Shown one piece after another: positions 8,176 to 16,625 of a stretch of 64,000 nucleotides of DNA. A program made the translations under genes and the position numbers. Numbering within the stretch: the stretch's first letter is position 1; the number at the start of each line of letters is the position of its first letter. This DNA comes from Microvirga sp. BSC39 (lineage in GTDB: Bacteria > Pseudomonadota > Alphaproteobacteria > Rhizobiales > Beijerinckiaceae): positions 1-64,000 of the forward strand of contig NZ_JPUG01000080.1 in the NCBI RefSeq assembly GCF_000739015.1, written 5' to 3'. The notes below the pieces were generated by a model, which saw nothing but the letters and a program-made list of their open reading frames with translations, searched no databases and was not told where the DNA came from.

Positions 8176-9453
8176 TCACTTGTAAAAGAGGCTGGGGAGC
8201 CACAGTGAGATTGCGGGGATATATGATACCAAGAGTAGGATGATGATGTTGCACACTAGGAAGGGCACGATTGCGCGGGAGACCGCAGCAAGAGAGACCT
8301 TCGCAATGTTCGCTGCCACGAAGAGACACACTCCCACTGGCGGCGTCGTCAAGCCGATCATGAGATTGAGCACGGCGAACGTCGCAAAATGGATTGGATC
8401 AATGTCAACCTTGACGGCGACTGCGAGCAACGGTGGGAATAGGATGATCAGCGCCGCGATAGTTTCCATGAAGGTGCCGACGATCAGCAGCAGGATATTG
8501 ATCAAAAGGATGATCACATACTTGTTCGTGGTGATCGACAGCATCGCGTCGGCGATCATCTGGGGAATCTGCTCACTTGTGAGAATCCAGCCAAATACAT
8601 TCGCTAGCCCCACCAGAAGAATCAGAGCTCCCGAACCTATTGCACTTTCGAGCAGGATTGTCGGCAGGTGGGTCAGCTTGAACCCCTTGTAGATGAACAG
8701 GCCAACCACGAACGCGTAAAGCGCCGATATGATGGAGGCTTCGGTTGGTGTGAAGATGCCACCTACAATGCCGAACAGAATGACACCCGTCATCAGCAGC
8801 GCCCAGAAGGCGCCTTTGCTGGTGGAAAGAACATGGCCTAGGCCGCCCCAAACACCCTTAGGATAACCGCGCTTTCGCGATAGGATGTAGACCGTGATCA
8901 TCATGCCGAGGCCAAGCAGAATGCCCGGGACTGCGCCAGCGAGGAACATCTTGCCGACGGACAGTCCCGTGAGGGTGCCCACGATGATCATAGGGACGCT
9001 TGGTGGGATCATCGGTCCGACCGTCGAGGCCGAGGCTGTCACGGCCGCGGCGAAGGGGGCATCGTAACCGGACTTGCGCATCGCCGGGATCATGACGGAG
9101 CCGATTGAGGCCGTCTCCGCGACGGCTGTTCCCGAAATACCTGCAAAGATCATCGAGCCAAGGACGTTGGCAAGGCCGAGGCCGCCTCGGATGTGGCCAA
9201 CGACGGCATTGCCGAAGCGGACGATTTGGTCCGTGATGCCGCCCCCATTCATGAGATTGCCGGCCAGTACGAAGCCAGGTATGCAGAGAAGGACGAACGA
9301 GTCCATCCCTGCGAACATGAACTGCGGTACGACACTCAAGTCGATATCCGCTCCGATAAGGTACACAGCAGCGGCGAGTCCCAGGGATATGCCGACAGGA
9401 ACGCCGAGAACGAGGCAGACCGCAAAGGTCGTGAAAAGAAGGGTGACAAGCAT
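8176..9453 (-). CDS. dctM: TRAP transporter large permease (DctM family)
   Basis: The large transmembrane subunit of a tripartite ATP-independent periplasmic transporter, driven by the Na+ gradient. It has 425 residues and about 11-12 hydrophobic segments. Typical features are GVPVGISLGLAA at the start, the FVLAGNLMNGGGITDQIV region, PPSVPMIIVG and the late LTTPPVGVCLFVA re-entrant motif. The ATG of this gene overlaps the stop of dctQ by one base. Together with dctP and dctQ it should import the sugar acid used by this operon. Confidence 0.92.
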   Translation of the reverse strand: MLVTLLFTTFAVCLVLGVPVGISLGLAAAVYLIGADIDLSVVPQFMFAGMDSFVLLCIPGFVLAGNLMNGGGITDQIVRFGNAVVGHIRGGLGLANVLGSMIFAGISGTAVAETASIGSVMIPAMRKSGYDAPFAAAVTASASTVGPMIPPSVPMIIVGTLTGLSVGKMFLAGAVPGILLGLGMMITVYILSRKRGYPKGVWGGLGHVLSTSKGAFWALLMTGVILFGIVGGIFTPTEASIISALYAFVVGLFIYKGFKLTHLPTILLESAIGSGALILLVGLANVFGWILTSEQIPQMIADAMLSITTNKYVIILLINILLLIVGTFMETIAALIILFPPLLAVAVKVDIDPIHFATFAVLNLMIGLTTPPVGVCLFVAANIAKVSLAAVSRAIVPFLVCNIIILLLVSYIPAISLWLPSLFYK

Positions 9454-9953
9454 CAGACGAGCTCCCCATGGCTTGCGGGAGCGGATTGTCCGAAACCGAA
9501 GAGCCGCGCGAGTGAGAAGAAGGCCAGCGATACTGGGATGATCAGCGTGACCACGTAGACAATGATCATCGGGATATCGATCGAACGCGCGCGCTCACCG
9601 ATGCTTCCTGTGACATAATCATAGGCACCTGGAATGATCGCGATGGCGAACCCGAAGATGATGACATCAACGATCCTGTCGACGATTGCGCGTGCGCGAG
9701 CAGGAAGGGGTCCGACGAAGAGATCGACATTGACGAGCTCGCCCCGAAGGACAGCGATCCCGCATGAGAAAGCCACGAGATAAACCAGTGCGAAGCGGGC
9801 GACCTCCTCCGTCCAGGAAGGTGACGGGAAGCCCGGGACTCGGCCAAGTACCTGGATTGTCACAACCGCGATGAGAACGCTGAAGGCGATGATCGTGCCA
9901 TAGCGGCAGAGGGTGAGCCCACCCGACATCAAGGCGGCAAATATGTTGCGCAT
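9453..9953 (-). CDS. dctQ: TRAP transporter small permease (DctQ family)
   Basis: The small membrane subunit, about 166 residues from the ATG at 9953; an upstream in-frame start would add an unlikely hydrophilic 26-residue tail. Four hydrophobic segments are visible. The family signature PSWTEEVARFALVYLVAFSCGIAVLRGE lies in the second to third segment. It stabilises DctM and helps dock the binding protein. It is between dctP and dctM and was surely cotranscribed. Confidence 0.9.
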   Translation of the reverse strand: MRNIFAALMSGGLTLCRYGTIIAFSVLIAVVTIQVLGRVPGFPSPSWTEEVARFALVYLVAFSCGIAVLRGELVNVDLFVGPLPARARAIVDRIVDVIIFGFAIAIIPGAYDYVTGSIGERARSIDIPMIIVYVVTLIIPVSLAFFSLARLFGFGQSAPASHGELV

Positions 9954-10054
9954 GTTCGCTCTCGTTCGGAGGTCATCGTTTGATGGAATGCCGACGGGCC
10001 TTGAGCCATCCCCCAGGGGCACGCAACTCAAGGCCTCGTCGGCCCAAGCGAGGA

Positions 10055-11050
10055 TTACTTCGTTGCGACGATCTCGTCGTAGAGCGGCTTGATCTCGGCC
10101 GGGAGAGCGGAGGCAACGGCCTGCTGGGCCTTCGCCGCGAAGGCCGCTTTATCAGACGCCACGAACTCCATACCCTTTGCCTTGAGATCGGCAGCGAGCT
10201 GCTGTTCGTCCTTCAGGAACAGCTCACGCTCATAGGCCTGAGCGGCCTTGGCCGCCTCGGCGATGGCCTTCTGCTGCTCAGCAGGAAGACGTCCGAGCTT
10301 CTTGCTCCCGCCCACCAAATAGATCCAGCTCAGCACGTGGTCCGTCTGGTTAACGTACTTCTGCACCTCACTGAGGCTCGCCGACTTGATCAGCGCGAGC
10401 GGGTTTTCCTGCGCGTCGATCGTGTGGTTCTGCAGTGACGTGAACACTTCCGAGAAGGCCATCGGCGTCGGCTTGGCCCCGAGAGCTTCCCAGACCTTCA
10501 CAAAAAGCGGCACGTTGGGAACACGCAGCTTGAGGCCGTTGAGATCGTCCGGCGTCTTGATGGGCCGGTTCGAGGTCAGCTCACGCGCGCCACGAGCGAA
10601 GTAGGCGAGCGGTTTGAGCTGGGTCTTTTCCTCAATGTTCTGTGCAATCTTCTGACCGACGGGGCCATTCACGACCTTGTCAAGGTGATCGAAATCGCGG
10701 ATGGCGTATGGAACCGCCAACAGGGCTGCGGAGGGAGCCCAGTTCTGCAGCGATTCGCCCGTGATCGTGAAGTCAACGGTTCCAAGCTGGATTCCCTTGA
10801 TCAGATCGGTTTCCTTGCCGAGCTGCTCGTTCGGGAAGACCTTGACTTCGATTTCGCCATTGGTGCGCTTCGATACCTCCTCGGCAAACTTCATGGCTGC
10901 CTTGTGCCAGACATTCTCTTCATTGCCGAGGTGACCCAGCTTCAAGGTCATCTTGGCTTGGGCAAAAGAGGGGGTGGCTGCGCCGAGGGCGAGCAGGACT
11001 CCCAGAGCGCCGACAGTGGCGCGGCGGGTAAGGTTGGATTGGCGTGACAT
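10055..11050 (-). CDS. dctP: TRAP substrate-binding protein (DctP family)
   Basis: A periplasmic solute-binding protein of about 331 residues. The start at 11050 is chosen because AAGGAGG lies just upstream and a signal peptide with ASFAQA-type cleavage follows directly. The DctP family block is clear: LKLGHLGNEENVWHKAAMKFAEEV, then the conserved Arg in GLKLRVPNVP that binds the carboxylate, then FSEVFTSLQNHTIDAQENP. Neighbouring genes suggest a hexuronate or aldonate ligand (for example D-mannonate, L-gulonate or a glucuronate derivative); the ligand itself cannot be read from sequence. Confidence 0.92.
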   Translation of the reverse strand: MSRQSNLTRRATVGALGVLLALGAATPSFAQAKMTLKLGHLGNEENVWHKAAMKFAEEVSKRTNGEIEVKVFPNEQLGKETDLIKGIQLGTVDFTITGESLQNWAPSAALLAVPYAIRDFDHLDKVVNGPVGQKIAQNIEEKTQLKPLAYFARGARELTSNRPIKTPDDLNGLKLRVPNVPLFVKVWEALGAKPTPMAFSEVFTSLQNHTIDAQENPLALIKSASLSEVQKYVNQTDHVLSWIYLVGGSKKLGRLPAEQQKAIAEAAKAAQAYERELFLKDEQQLAADLKAKGMEFVASDKAAFAAKAQQAVASALPAEIKPLYDEIVATK

Positions 11051-11108
11051 CGATTTTCCTCCTTGATGAGAGCCGCGCCCTTTCGGGGTCGGCCGGGCGA
11101 AGCATTCC

Positions 11109-12131
11109 TCACTCGCCAAAGGCGAGTTGAACCTTGATGGTGTCCTGGGGACGCGTCTCGATCAGGTCGAAGGCCGCGCGGGCCTCTTGGGCCGGGAAGG
11201 TCTGAGTGATCATGGCTGCCGGGTTGAGTTTCCCCTCGGCGAGCCAGGAAATGACTTGGGGCAGGAGCTTGCGGTTCAACCGTGAGCCGACCAGGGCCAG
11301 CTCCTTTTTGACGATTTCCTGCTGGCTGATGTTGCAGGGTGCAGGCGAGAAGCCGAGCAGACCAATCCGTCCGGCCGGGCTTGCAATCCGGCAAGCCTCT
11401 TCCAGGAGGGCAGGGATGCCAGCACCATCAATAATGACTGTGGGCCCAAAACCGTCGTTCTCGTCCTTGACGGCATCCGGAACCGATTGCTCCCGCGAGT
11501 GGATGGTCACATCAGCGCCGAGGCCGCGTGCCCGTTCAAGCCGGGCAGCATCGACGTCGGCAATCAGGCAGCGGGCACCATGAAGCTTGGCGACTTGGAG
11601 GACTGTGAGGCCAACGGTGCCGGCTCCGTAGATCAGCACCGTGTCGCCCGCATCAATGCCGGTGCGGGAGAGAACGTTGGCAGCGATGGAGAAGGGTTCG
11701 GCCAAAGCTGCGATCTCGAAGGGCATCGTGTCCGGCACCTTCACGCAGTTGATTGCCGGCACGACGAGCTTCTCGCGAAAGCCGCCGTCACGATGGACGC
11801 CAAACACTTCAAGATTGCCGCAGACGTTGGAGCGTCCGACTCGGCAGGCATAACAGTGTCCGCACGGGACCACAGGATCGACCACAGCACGGTCGCCTGG
11901 AGCAAGGCCTTCTACGCCCGCGCCTACAGCTTCGATGACCCCGGCGAACTCGTGCCCGATGACCCGAGGATAGCGGGCGAACGGATTTGAACCATGAAAG
12001 ATATGGATATCCGAGCCGCAGATGCCCGCCCTTACGGTCCGCAGCAGGATTTCGCCAGGTGCGGGTTTCTCGGGCGCGGCAACCTCGCGAACCTCAAGCT
12101 GATGGGGCGACTGAACCGATACAGCAAGCAT
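11109..12131 (-). CDS. Zn-dependent medium-chain dehydrogenase; candidate L-gulonate/L-galactonate 5-dehydrogenase
   Basis: An NAD(P)-dependent zinc alcohol dehydrogenase, 340 residues from the ATG at 12131. Catalytic zinc ligands are in GICGSD and GHEFAG, structural zinc ligands in CGHCYACRVGRSNVC, and the Rossmann motif in IYGAGTVGL near residue 170. The 12185 in-frame start is rejected because the operator palindrome lies between the two starts. As first gene of an operon that ends in fructuronate and mannonate enzymes, it may oxidise L-gulonate or L-galactonate to fructuronate or tagaturonate, like the E. coli YjjN/RspB group. Family is certain, substrate is inferred. Confidence 0.85.
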   Translation of the reverse strand: MLAVSVQSPHQLEVREVAAPEKPAPGEILLRTVRAGICGSDIHIFHGSNPFARYPRVIGHEFAGVIEAVGAGVEGLAPGDRAVVDPVVPCGHCYACRVGRSNVCGNLEVFGVHRDGGFREKLVVPAINCVKVPDTMPFEIAALAEPFSIAANVLSRTGIDAGDTVLIYGAGTVGLTVLQVAKLHGARCLIADVDAARLERARGLGADVTIHSREQSVPDAVKDENDGFGPTVIIDGAGIPALLEEACRIASPAGRIGLLGFSPAPCNISQQEIVKKELALVGSRLNRKLLPQVISWLAEGKLNPAAMITQTFPAQEARAAFDLIETRPQDTIKVQLAFGE

Positions 12132-12143
12132 GGCGTCATCCTT

Positions 12144-12157
12144 GTCGACTAGTCGAC
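12144..12157. promoter_or_regulatory. Operator candidate for the uxu/TRAP operon
   Basis: GTCGACTAGTCGAC is a perfect 14-bp palindrome centred 20 bases upstream of the first gene of the operon. Its extended form TTGTCGACTAGTCGACCA has the outer T-G-T/A-C-C pattern usual for FCD-type GntR repressors. The GntR gene within the operon is the obvious binder. Confidence 0.6.
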
Positions 12158-12249
12158 CAGTAACGAGCGACAGCATGAGGGTCAATTGAGATCCGCTTGA
12201 ACTTTAGTCTAAATAGATCCGCCCTTCTGAAATCTTGTGACGTGCCCGA

Positions 12250-13077
12250 GGGCTTTGTCGCAAATCTTTTGTTTCAGAGTTTCAGCTGCTGGGGTGGAGG
12301 TCTCAGTACTGGAGGAACAGGTGTTCAAGGGCCTGCATTTCGATCGTTCGGTGATCCTGCTCTGCGTGCGCTGGTACTTAGCCTAGGATCTCAGCCTGCG
12401 AGAATTGGAGGAGATGATGGCCGAGCGTGGCGTCTCGGTTGATCATGCCACGATCCACAGGTGGGTTATCCGTTACTCACCCAAACTGCTGGAGCGCTCC
12501 AATTCACGCAAGCGAGCCGTCACGGGCAAGTGGCACATTGATGAGACATACATCAAGGTCCGCGGGCAGTGGCAGTCTCACTACCGCGCCATCGACAGCA
12601 ACGGTGACACGGTCGAGTTCTGGTTCAGCGAACAACGCAATCTGGCTGCCGCCAAACGGTTCCTGCGCAAGGCACTTAAACGACCTGGCCGACCCGAGCG
12701 GATTGTCATCGATGGCAGCCAGACGAACCGAGAAGCGATCGTAGCCTGCGACACGACAGACCGATTGCAGGATCGGTCAAGGTGTATGCTCCAGCTGATC
12801 CAGATCCGACAAAGCCGGTGCTTGAATAATCGTATCGAACATGACCATCGGCGCATTAAGCGCCGAGTGCGACCGATGCTCGGCTTCAAGTCGATCGACA
12901 GCGCTCGCGCGATTCTCAGTGGAATCGAGATGATCCACATGATCCGGAAAGGACAGGCGAAGTGTGCCAAGAATCCGCAACCGTCACTCGCAGAGCAGTT
13001 CGAGCGGCTTGCTGCATAAGCGGTGGCAAGCCACTTCGCCATCGTTCTGTTGGTAGCCACGATTTGCGACAAAACCC
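12250..13077 (+). mobile_element. IS6-family insertion sequence with both ends
   Basis: Inverted ends GGGCTTTGTCGCAAATC (12250-12266) and GATTTGCGACAAAACCC (13061-13077) match in 16 of 17 positions and bound an 828-bp element, the usual IS6 size. The flanking 8-mers differ (GTGCCCGA and ATGGTGGG), so no target duplication remains. That fits recombination between copies or an old insertion. Confidence 0.85.
12321..13019 (+). pseudogene. IS6-family transposase with in-frame stop
   Basis: Translation from GTG 12321 (GGAGGA upstream) gives the IS6 N-terminus FKGLHFDRSVILLCVRWYLA, then TAG at 12384 where relatives have Tyr. The frame continues as LRELEEMMAERGVSVDHATIHRWV. The catalytic DDE set is present: Asp in HIDETYIKV, Asp in VIDGSQTNREA, Glu in NNRIEHDH. 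Only the stop spoils it. A shortened product from TTG 12405 would keep the catalytic domain but lose the zinc-finger/HTH front part. Confidence 0.85.
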
Positions 13078-13118
13078 ATGGTGGGTGCTTTTACGCTCGC
13101 CGTCCACAGGCAGTGAGA

Positions 13119-13168
13119 TCCTCTGACTTTTAGTCAGAGGGTCCTGGGTTCGAGTCCCAGCGCGCTCA
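13119..13168 (+). tRNA. tRNA-Lys (UUU anticodon), 3' fragment only
   Basis: The anticodon arm TCTGA-CTTTTAG-TCAGA (loop with TTT anticodon), the extra loop, the T-arm CTGGG-TTCGAGT-CCCAG and the acceptor 3' strand CGCGCTCA are all in order. The acceptor 5' strand and D-arm are missing: the sequence before 13119 is unrelated. A tRNA 3' half is the usual attachment-site scar of integrative elements. The IS6 element ends 41 bases upstream. Confidence 0.7.
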
Positions 13169-13514
13169 CGAACGCTATCAAAGGGTTACCGGCATAGGCC
13201 CTTTGAGCTGCTTTCCTCCAGGTAGCCAATAGGTAGCCAAACGCTGAAGCCGGAGCAGCCGGCTTGTGTCTCAAGTGGTTCCGGACTCGGAACGGTGACT
13301 GACGAAGTGAGTCGGTCGGAGCCTGCCCTTGGTTCACCCTCAGCTCAACCATGCTTCTGTCACGGAACAGTCTGTTATGAAGTCACAAAGACATGATATC
13401 GTGCAATGAGCAGACCTCTGTCTGGCATGCCTGAACTTCCCTATTTTGATCCGTCGGCAACCCTCCCATTCAAGGGTCAGACACGCGCCCCTAGACTGCG
13501 GTATATATCTGCAC

Positions 13515-14129
13515 ATGATGAAGACGTTCACCTCCCAAGATGCACTGGCTTCACCTTCTGTGGCCTGCAACCGGGATCCAATCCTGGCCGTACTTCGCAG
13601 GGTTCTCCCGCCAGCCGGGACGGTTCTGGAGATCGCCAGCGGGACAGGCGAACACGCGGTGTACTTCGCGGCTGCGCTGCCGCATCTGACTTGGCAGCCA
13701 TCGGATCAGGACGAGCAGGCCCTGAGAAGCATTACGGCCCATCGGGCGGTCGCCAGGCTGCCCAACCTTCTCGCGCCGCTCAACCTTGATGCTGTTGCTC
13801 CCGAATGGCCTGTCGCGCAGGCCGATGCCGTTGTCGCGATCAACATGGTCCACATCAGCCCTTGGCAGGCAACGCAGGGGCTGGTGGCCGGGGCAGGGCG
13901 GGTGCTCTCACCCGGAGGCGTGCTCTTCCTCTACGGAGCCTACAAGGAAAACGGCGCCCATACGGCCGTAAGCAATGAAGCCTTTGATGCTGACCTCAGG
14001 CGCCGAAATCCCGATTGGGGTGTCCGCGATTTGGAAGAGGTGGCGGAGCTCGCCGGAAGCTATGAGCTGGAGCTTGCCGAACGCATTCCGATGCCCGCCA
14101 ACAATCTGAGCCTTGTCTTCCGCCGCTAA
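13515..14129 (+). CDS. DUF938 SAM-dependent methyltransferase
   Basis: About 204 residues from the ATG pair at 13515. The class I methyltransferase motif I is VLEIASGTGEHAVYFAAALP, preceded by the DUF938 start ACNRDPIL. Motif II region is WQPSDQD, and VVAINMVHISPW corresponds to motif IV. LSPGGVLFLYGAYKENG and the C-terminal NNLSLVFRR close the family pattern. Members are small single-domain methyltransferases of unknown substrate, widespread in proteobacteria. It stands alone just after the tRNA scar. Confidence 0.85.
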   Translation: MMKTFTSQDALASPSVACNRDPILAVLRRVLPPAGTVLEIASGTGEHAVYFAAALPHLTWQPSDQDEQALRSITAHRAVARLPNLLAPLNLDAVAPEWPVAQADAVVAINMVHISPWQATQGLVAGAGRVLSPGGVLFLYGAYKENGAHTAVSNEAFDADLRRRNPDWGVRDLEEVAELAGSYELELAERIPMPANNLSLVFRR

Positions 14130-14190
14130 GGGCCCGCGAGCAAGAAAGCGTACCGGAGTTCACCCGACCTTGAGCCGGGCTTGCTATGGC

Positions 14191-14874
14191 TCAGTCCCGG
14201 TGCTTACTCACTAGGCGCGCGATCCGATTGAGGTGAGGGTCGTGGATCTCAAACCCTTCCAGGCCATGGATAGTGTCGAAGAGATAGTCCCGGCAGGAGC
14301 CGAGCGCTCCAGAGGCGGTCGCAATCACCCGGGCTGTATCGACCTCTGAGACAGGACGTACATAGTTCGGTGCCGCGCGGTTGATGGTGAAAGCTATGCC
14401 AGACACACCGTGGGGCAGGCCTGATCCGTATAGCCTGACCCAGCGCGGCACATAGGCTCCTGTCACCATCTCGCGCCGCCAGACCAACTCAAGCTCAGCC
14501 TCAGCCTCAGCACGCGCGATGCGAAAGGCCACACCCCGGCAGGAGCCGCCGCGATCCAATCCAAGAACCAGACCAGGGTGCTCCGGCGTCCCGCGTCCGA
14601 TGGGAGTGGCCAGACAGAACTGTCGGTGCCAGCCTCGGATCAGCACGGGCTCGCGCTTGATATAGTGGAAAGCCGGGTTCCAGATCAGCGAGCCGTAGCC
14701 AAACAGCCAGACATCATCTGGGGTGGGCTGAGCAGCAAGAGTCGCCTCCAAGGATAGGCGTCGCTCCTCATCGCTCAGCACCCGAAGGTCAGTTCCTGAG
14801 CGCGCGATCATCTCGTCAACGAAGCCGTTCTGGAGGGCTTCCCGGGTGAGGGGATGGAGCCGCTTCTTCCCCAT
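14191..14874 (-). CDS. ChaC-like gamma-glutamylcyclotransferase
   Basis: Probably cleaves glutathione to 5-oxoproline and Cys-Gly, in the cytoplasm. The start at 14874 is favoured by GGAAGG eight bases upstream; longer in-frame starts lack a ribosome site. The nucleotide-loop-like substrate motif FGYGSLIWNPAF is near residue 50, RGWHRQFC follows, and the catalytic Glu is expected in VWRREMVTGAYVPRWV. The length of about 227 residues is normal for ChaC. The name derives from E. coli linkage to ChaA; no transporter is present here. Confidence 0.85.
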   Translation of the reverse strand: MGKKRLHPLTREALQNGFVDEMIARSGTDLRVLSDEERRLSLEATLAAQPTPDDVWLFGYGSLIWNPAFHYIKREPVLIRGWHRQFCLATPIGRGTPEHPGLVLGLDRGGSCRGVAFRIARAEAEAELELVWRREMVTGAYVPRWVRLYGSGLPHGVSGIAFTINRAAPNYVRPVSEVDTARVIATASGALGSCRDYLFDTIHGLEGFEIHDPHLNRIARLVSKHRD

Positions 14875-14970
14875 TGATCCTTCCATTCCATTCTCCGCAT
14901 GAGCAGCCCGGACTGGGCCGCGAGTAACCTGTGTTCGGGAGCGGATCCACTTGGCATTGATCCGCGGCAT

Positions 14971-15394
14971 CAGGTGTTATGTAGGTGCTTGAGGAGCGCT
15001 CTGTTCATACCCCTGACGCATGGCAGTGCCACGCGGCAGGCCGAATGTCCGCTTTGCGCAGGCACTCCTGACATCCCTGAAAGGCAGGCGATTTCCTGAT
15101 TTGACCCTGATGTATGGACCGGCCGTGGGTCGCAAGAGGCTTTGGAGATGGTGAGGTTGGTCTTGCGCTAATGTATCCGGCCCTTGCGGAGCAATGCTCC
15201 TGGCCACCATGGATATCCGCGCGCATTCAGTCTCATAAGCGGATCGGCCCGTTATGGCTCACCGGGTCACCGGAGCGTGAACGCGACGGCGCGACCGTTC
15301 TCCATCTCGTATTCCTCTCGCAGACCTCGGCGAGATCCAAAGCGCCTTGTGGCCGGGGAGGGGCGATACTGCCCTTACCCGTCACAGCGGCAGT
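14971..15394. other. Intergenic stretch with repeat copy A
   Basis: No gene was found. The only structure is one copy of a dispersed degenerate repeat at about 15031-15118 (see that entry). The remainder, 15119-15394, borders the broken IS110 copy and may contain its non-coding end. Confidence 0.4.
15031..15118 (+). repeat. Dispersed degenerate repeat, copy A
   Basis: The block GAATGTCCGCTTT ... CTGACATCCCTGAAAGGCAG ... TTTGACCCTGA aligns by eye with blocks near 27747-27857 and 39111-39224 in the same order and spacing. All three are in gene-free DNA. It has GTC-rich paired motifs (GAATGTC / GACATCC) that could fold back. Confidence 0.5.
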
Positions 15395-16406
15395 TCATGG
15401 TTCATAGGTGCGGTTCTGGCTCGGCACGCTCCAGGCAATCCGCGCCAGCTTGTTGGCCAGAGCCGCCGCGAGCCCATTGTGATGCAGGCGCATAGAGGCG
15501 GCCGTCAGCCAGTTCCCAAAACTGTGCTGGCGCCACTTGGCGGGCCAAAGCAGGAGCACACGGGCGACCTGAACCAGTAAGGAGCGCAGATAACTGTTGC
15601 CGCGCTTCGACAGGCGGCCGCAGGATCGTGCGGTCACCCGTCGAGGTTTGCTTTGGCACCAGCCTAAACCGCGCGCCGAACTCGCGCCCTCGGCTAAAAG
15701 CCGTACCGTTGCCAATGGCTGCCACCATGGCACTGGCGATGATTGGACCTACGCCCGGCAGGCTCATCAGGCGCTGGCAGGCCTCATCTGCCGCCACGAG
15801 CGCCTCAATCTCCTCGGTCACTGCATCAATACGCTCATCCAGGTGATGCCAATCCTGCACCAAGCCTTCGATCAGGCGCGCGATACGTGGAGTGAAGACA
15901 TCGGTGCGGTTGGCGAGGATATCCGGCAGGGCTTGGCGCGGTGAACGCAGTCCCTGCCGAACGGCGATGCCGCGCTCCAGCAGGAAGGTGCGGATTTGGT
16001 TGATCACCGCTGTTCGTTGGCTCACCAGGCGCGAGCGAACGCGGTGAGGCGCCTGCAGGTCGAGCCGTTCGAGCGTCTTGATCGACACGAAGTGCATGGT
16101 TGGACGCTGGACCGCTTCGGCAATGGCTTCGGCATCGCGGAAATCGTTCTTGTGGCTCTTGCTTAAGGGTTTCACGAACTGCGCTGGCATCAGCTTCACA
16201 TCATGGCCGAGGGCCAGCAACTGGCGACTGAGATGATTGGCTCCAACGCAGGCTTCCATGCCGATCAGGCAGGTGGGCATGTTGGCAAGGCGCTGCTCCA
16301 CCTGTCCGCGGGAGAGCTTCTGGCGCAGAACAATGGCACCTCGGGTATCCAAACCCATGAGATGGAAGCTGTTCTTGCCACTGGGCAGCGTGCTGAAGCG
16401 GAGCAT
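15395..16406 (-). pseudogene. IS110/IS1111-family transposase, frameshifted
   Basis: The frame from 16406 shows the family in order: KNSFHLMGLDTRG, LIGMEACVGANH, the YVKP-like FVKPLSKSHKNDFRDAEAIAEA acidic block, and SLPGVGPIIASAMVAA. Near 15640 the frame changes: the expected GRLSKRGNSYLRSLLVQ and ALANKLARIAW follow in the next frame down to 15395. One small indel thus splits the protein. The start region (LRFSTLPSGKNSF) also lacks the first catalytic Asp found in other copies, so the copy is inactive. Confidence 0.8.
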
Positions 16407-16625
16407 TAGGCATGGCTCAGATCCTCGTGCTGGGCCGCCCCTGGTGAAGGGTGCGCCGGTAAGCACGGCCGGTCCATCCCATTAGCGGACGTTTAACGAT
16501 CCAGCGAATTGCACTGATACGGGATGAACGGCTCCTACATGGGACCCTAAGCGACCTTGCGCGTTACACTCCATCGCGATCTTAGCCGGACCACCAGCAT
16601 GAACCATGAGCAGCGGGGAGGCTCG

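Noticed and set aside
13134..13352. Minus-strand 72-codon frame over the tRNA fragment
   Set aside because: Its end (LGLEPRTL) is the usual artefact of translating a tRNA backwards.
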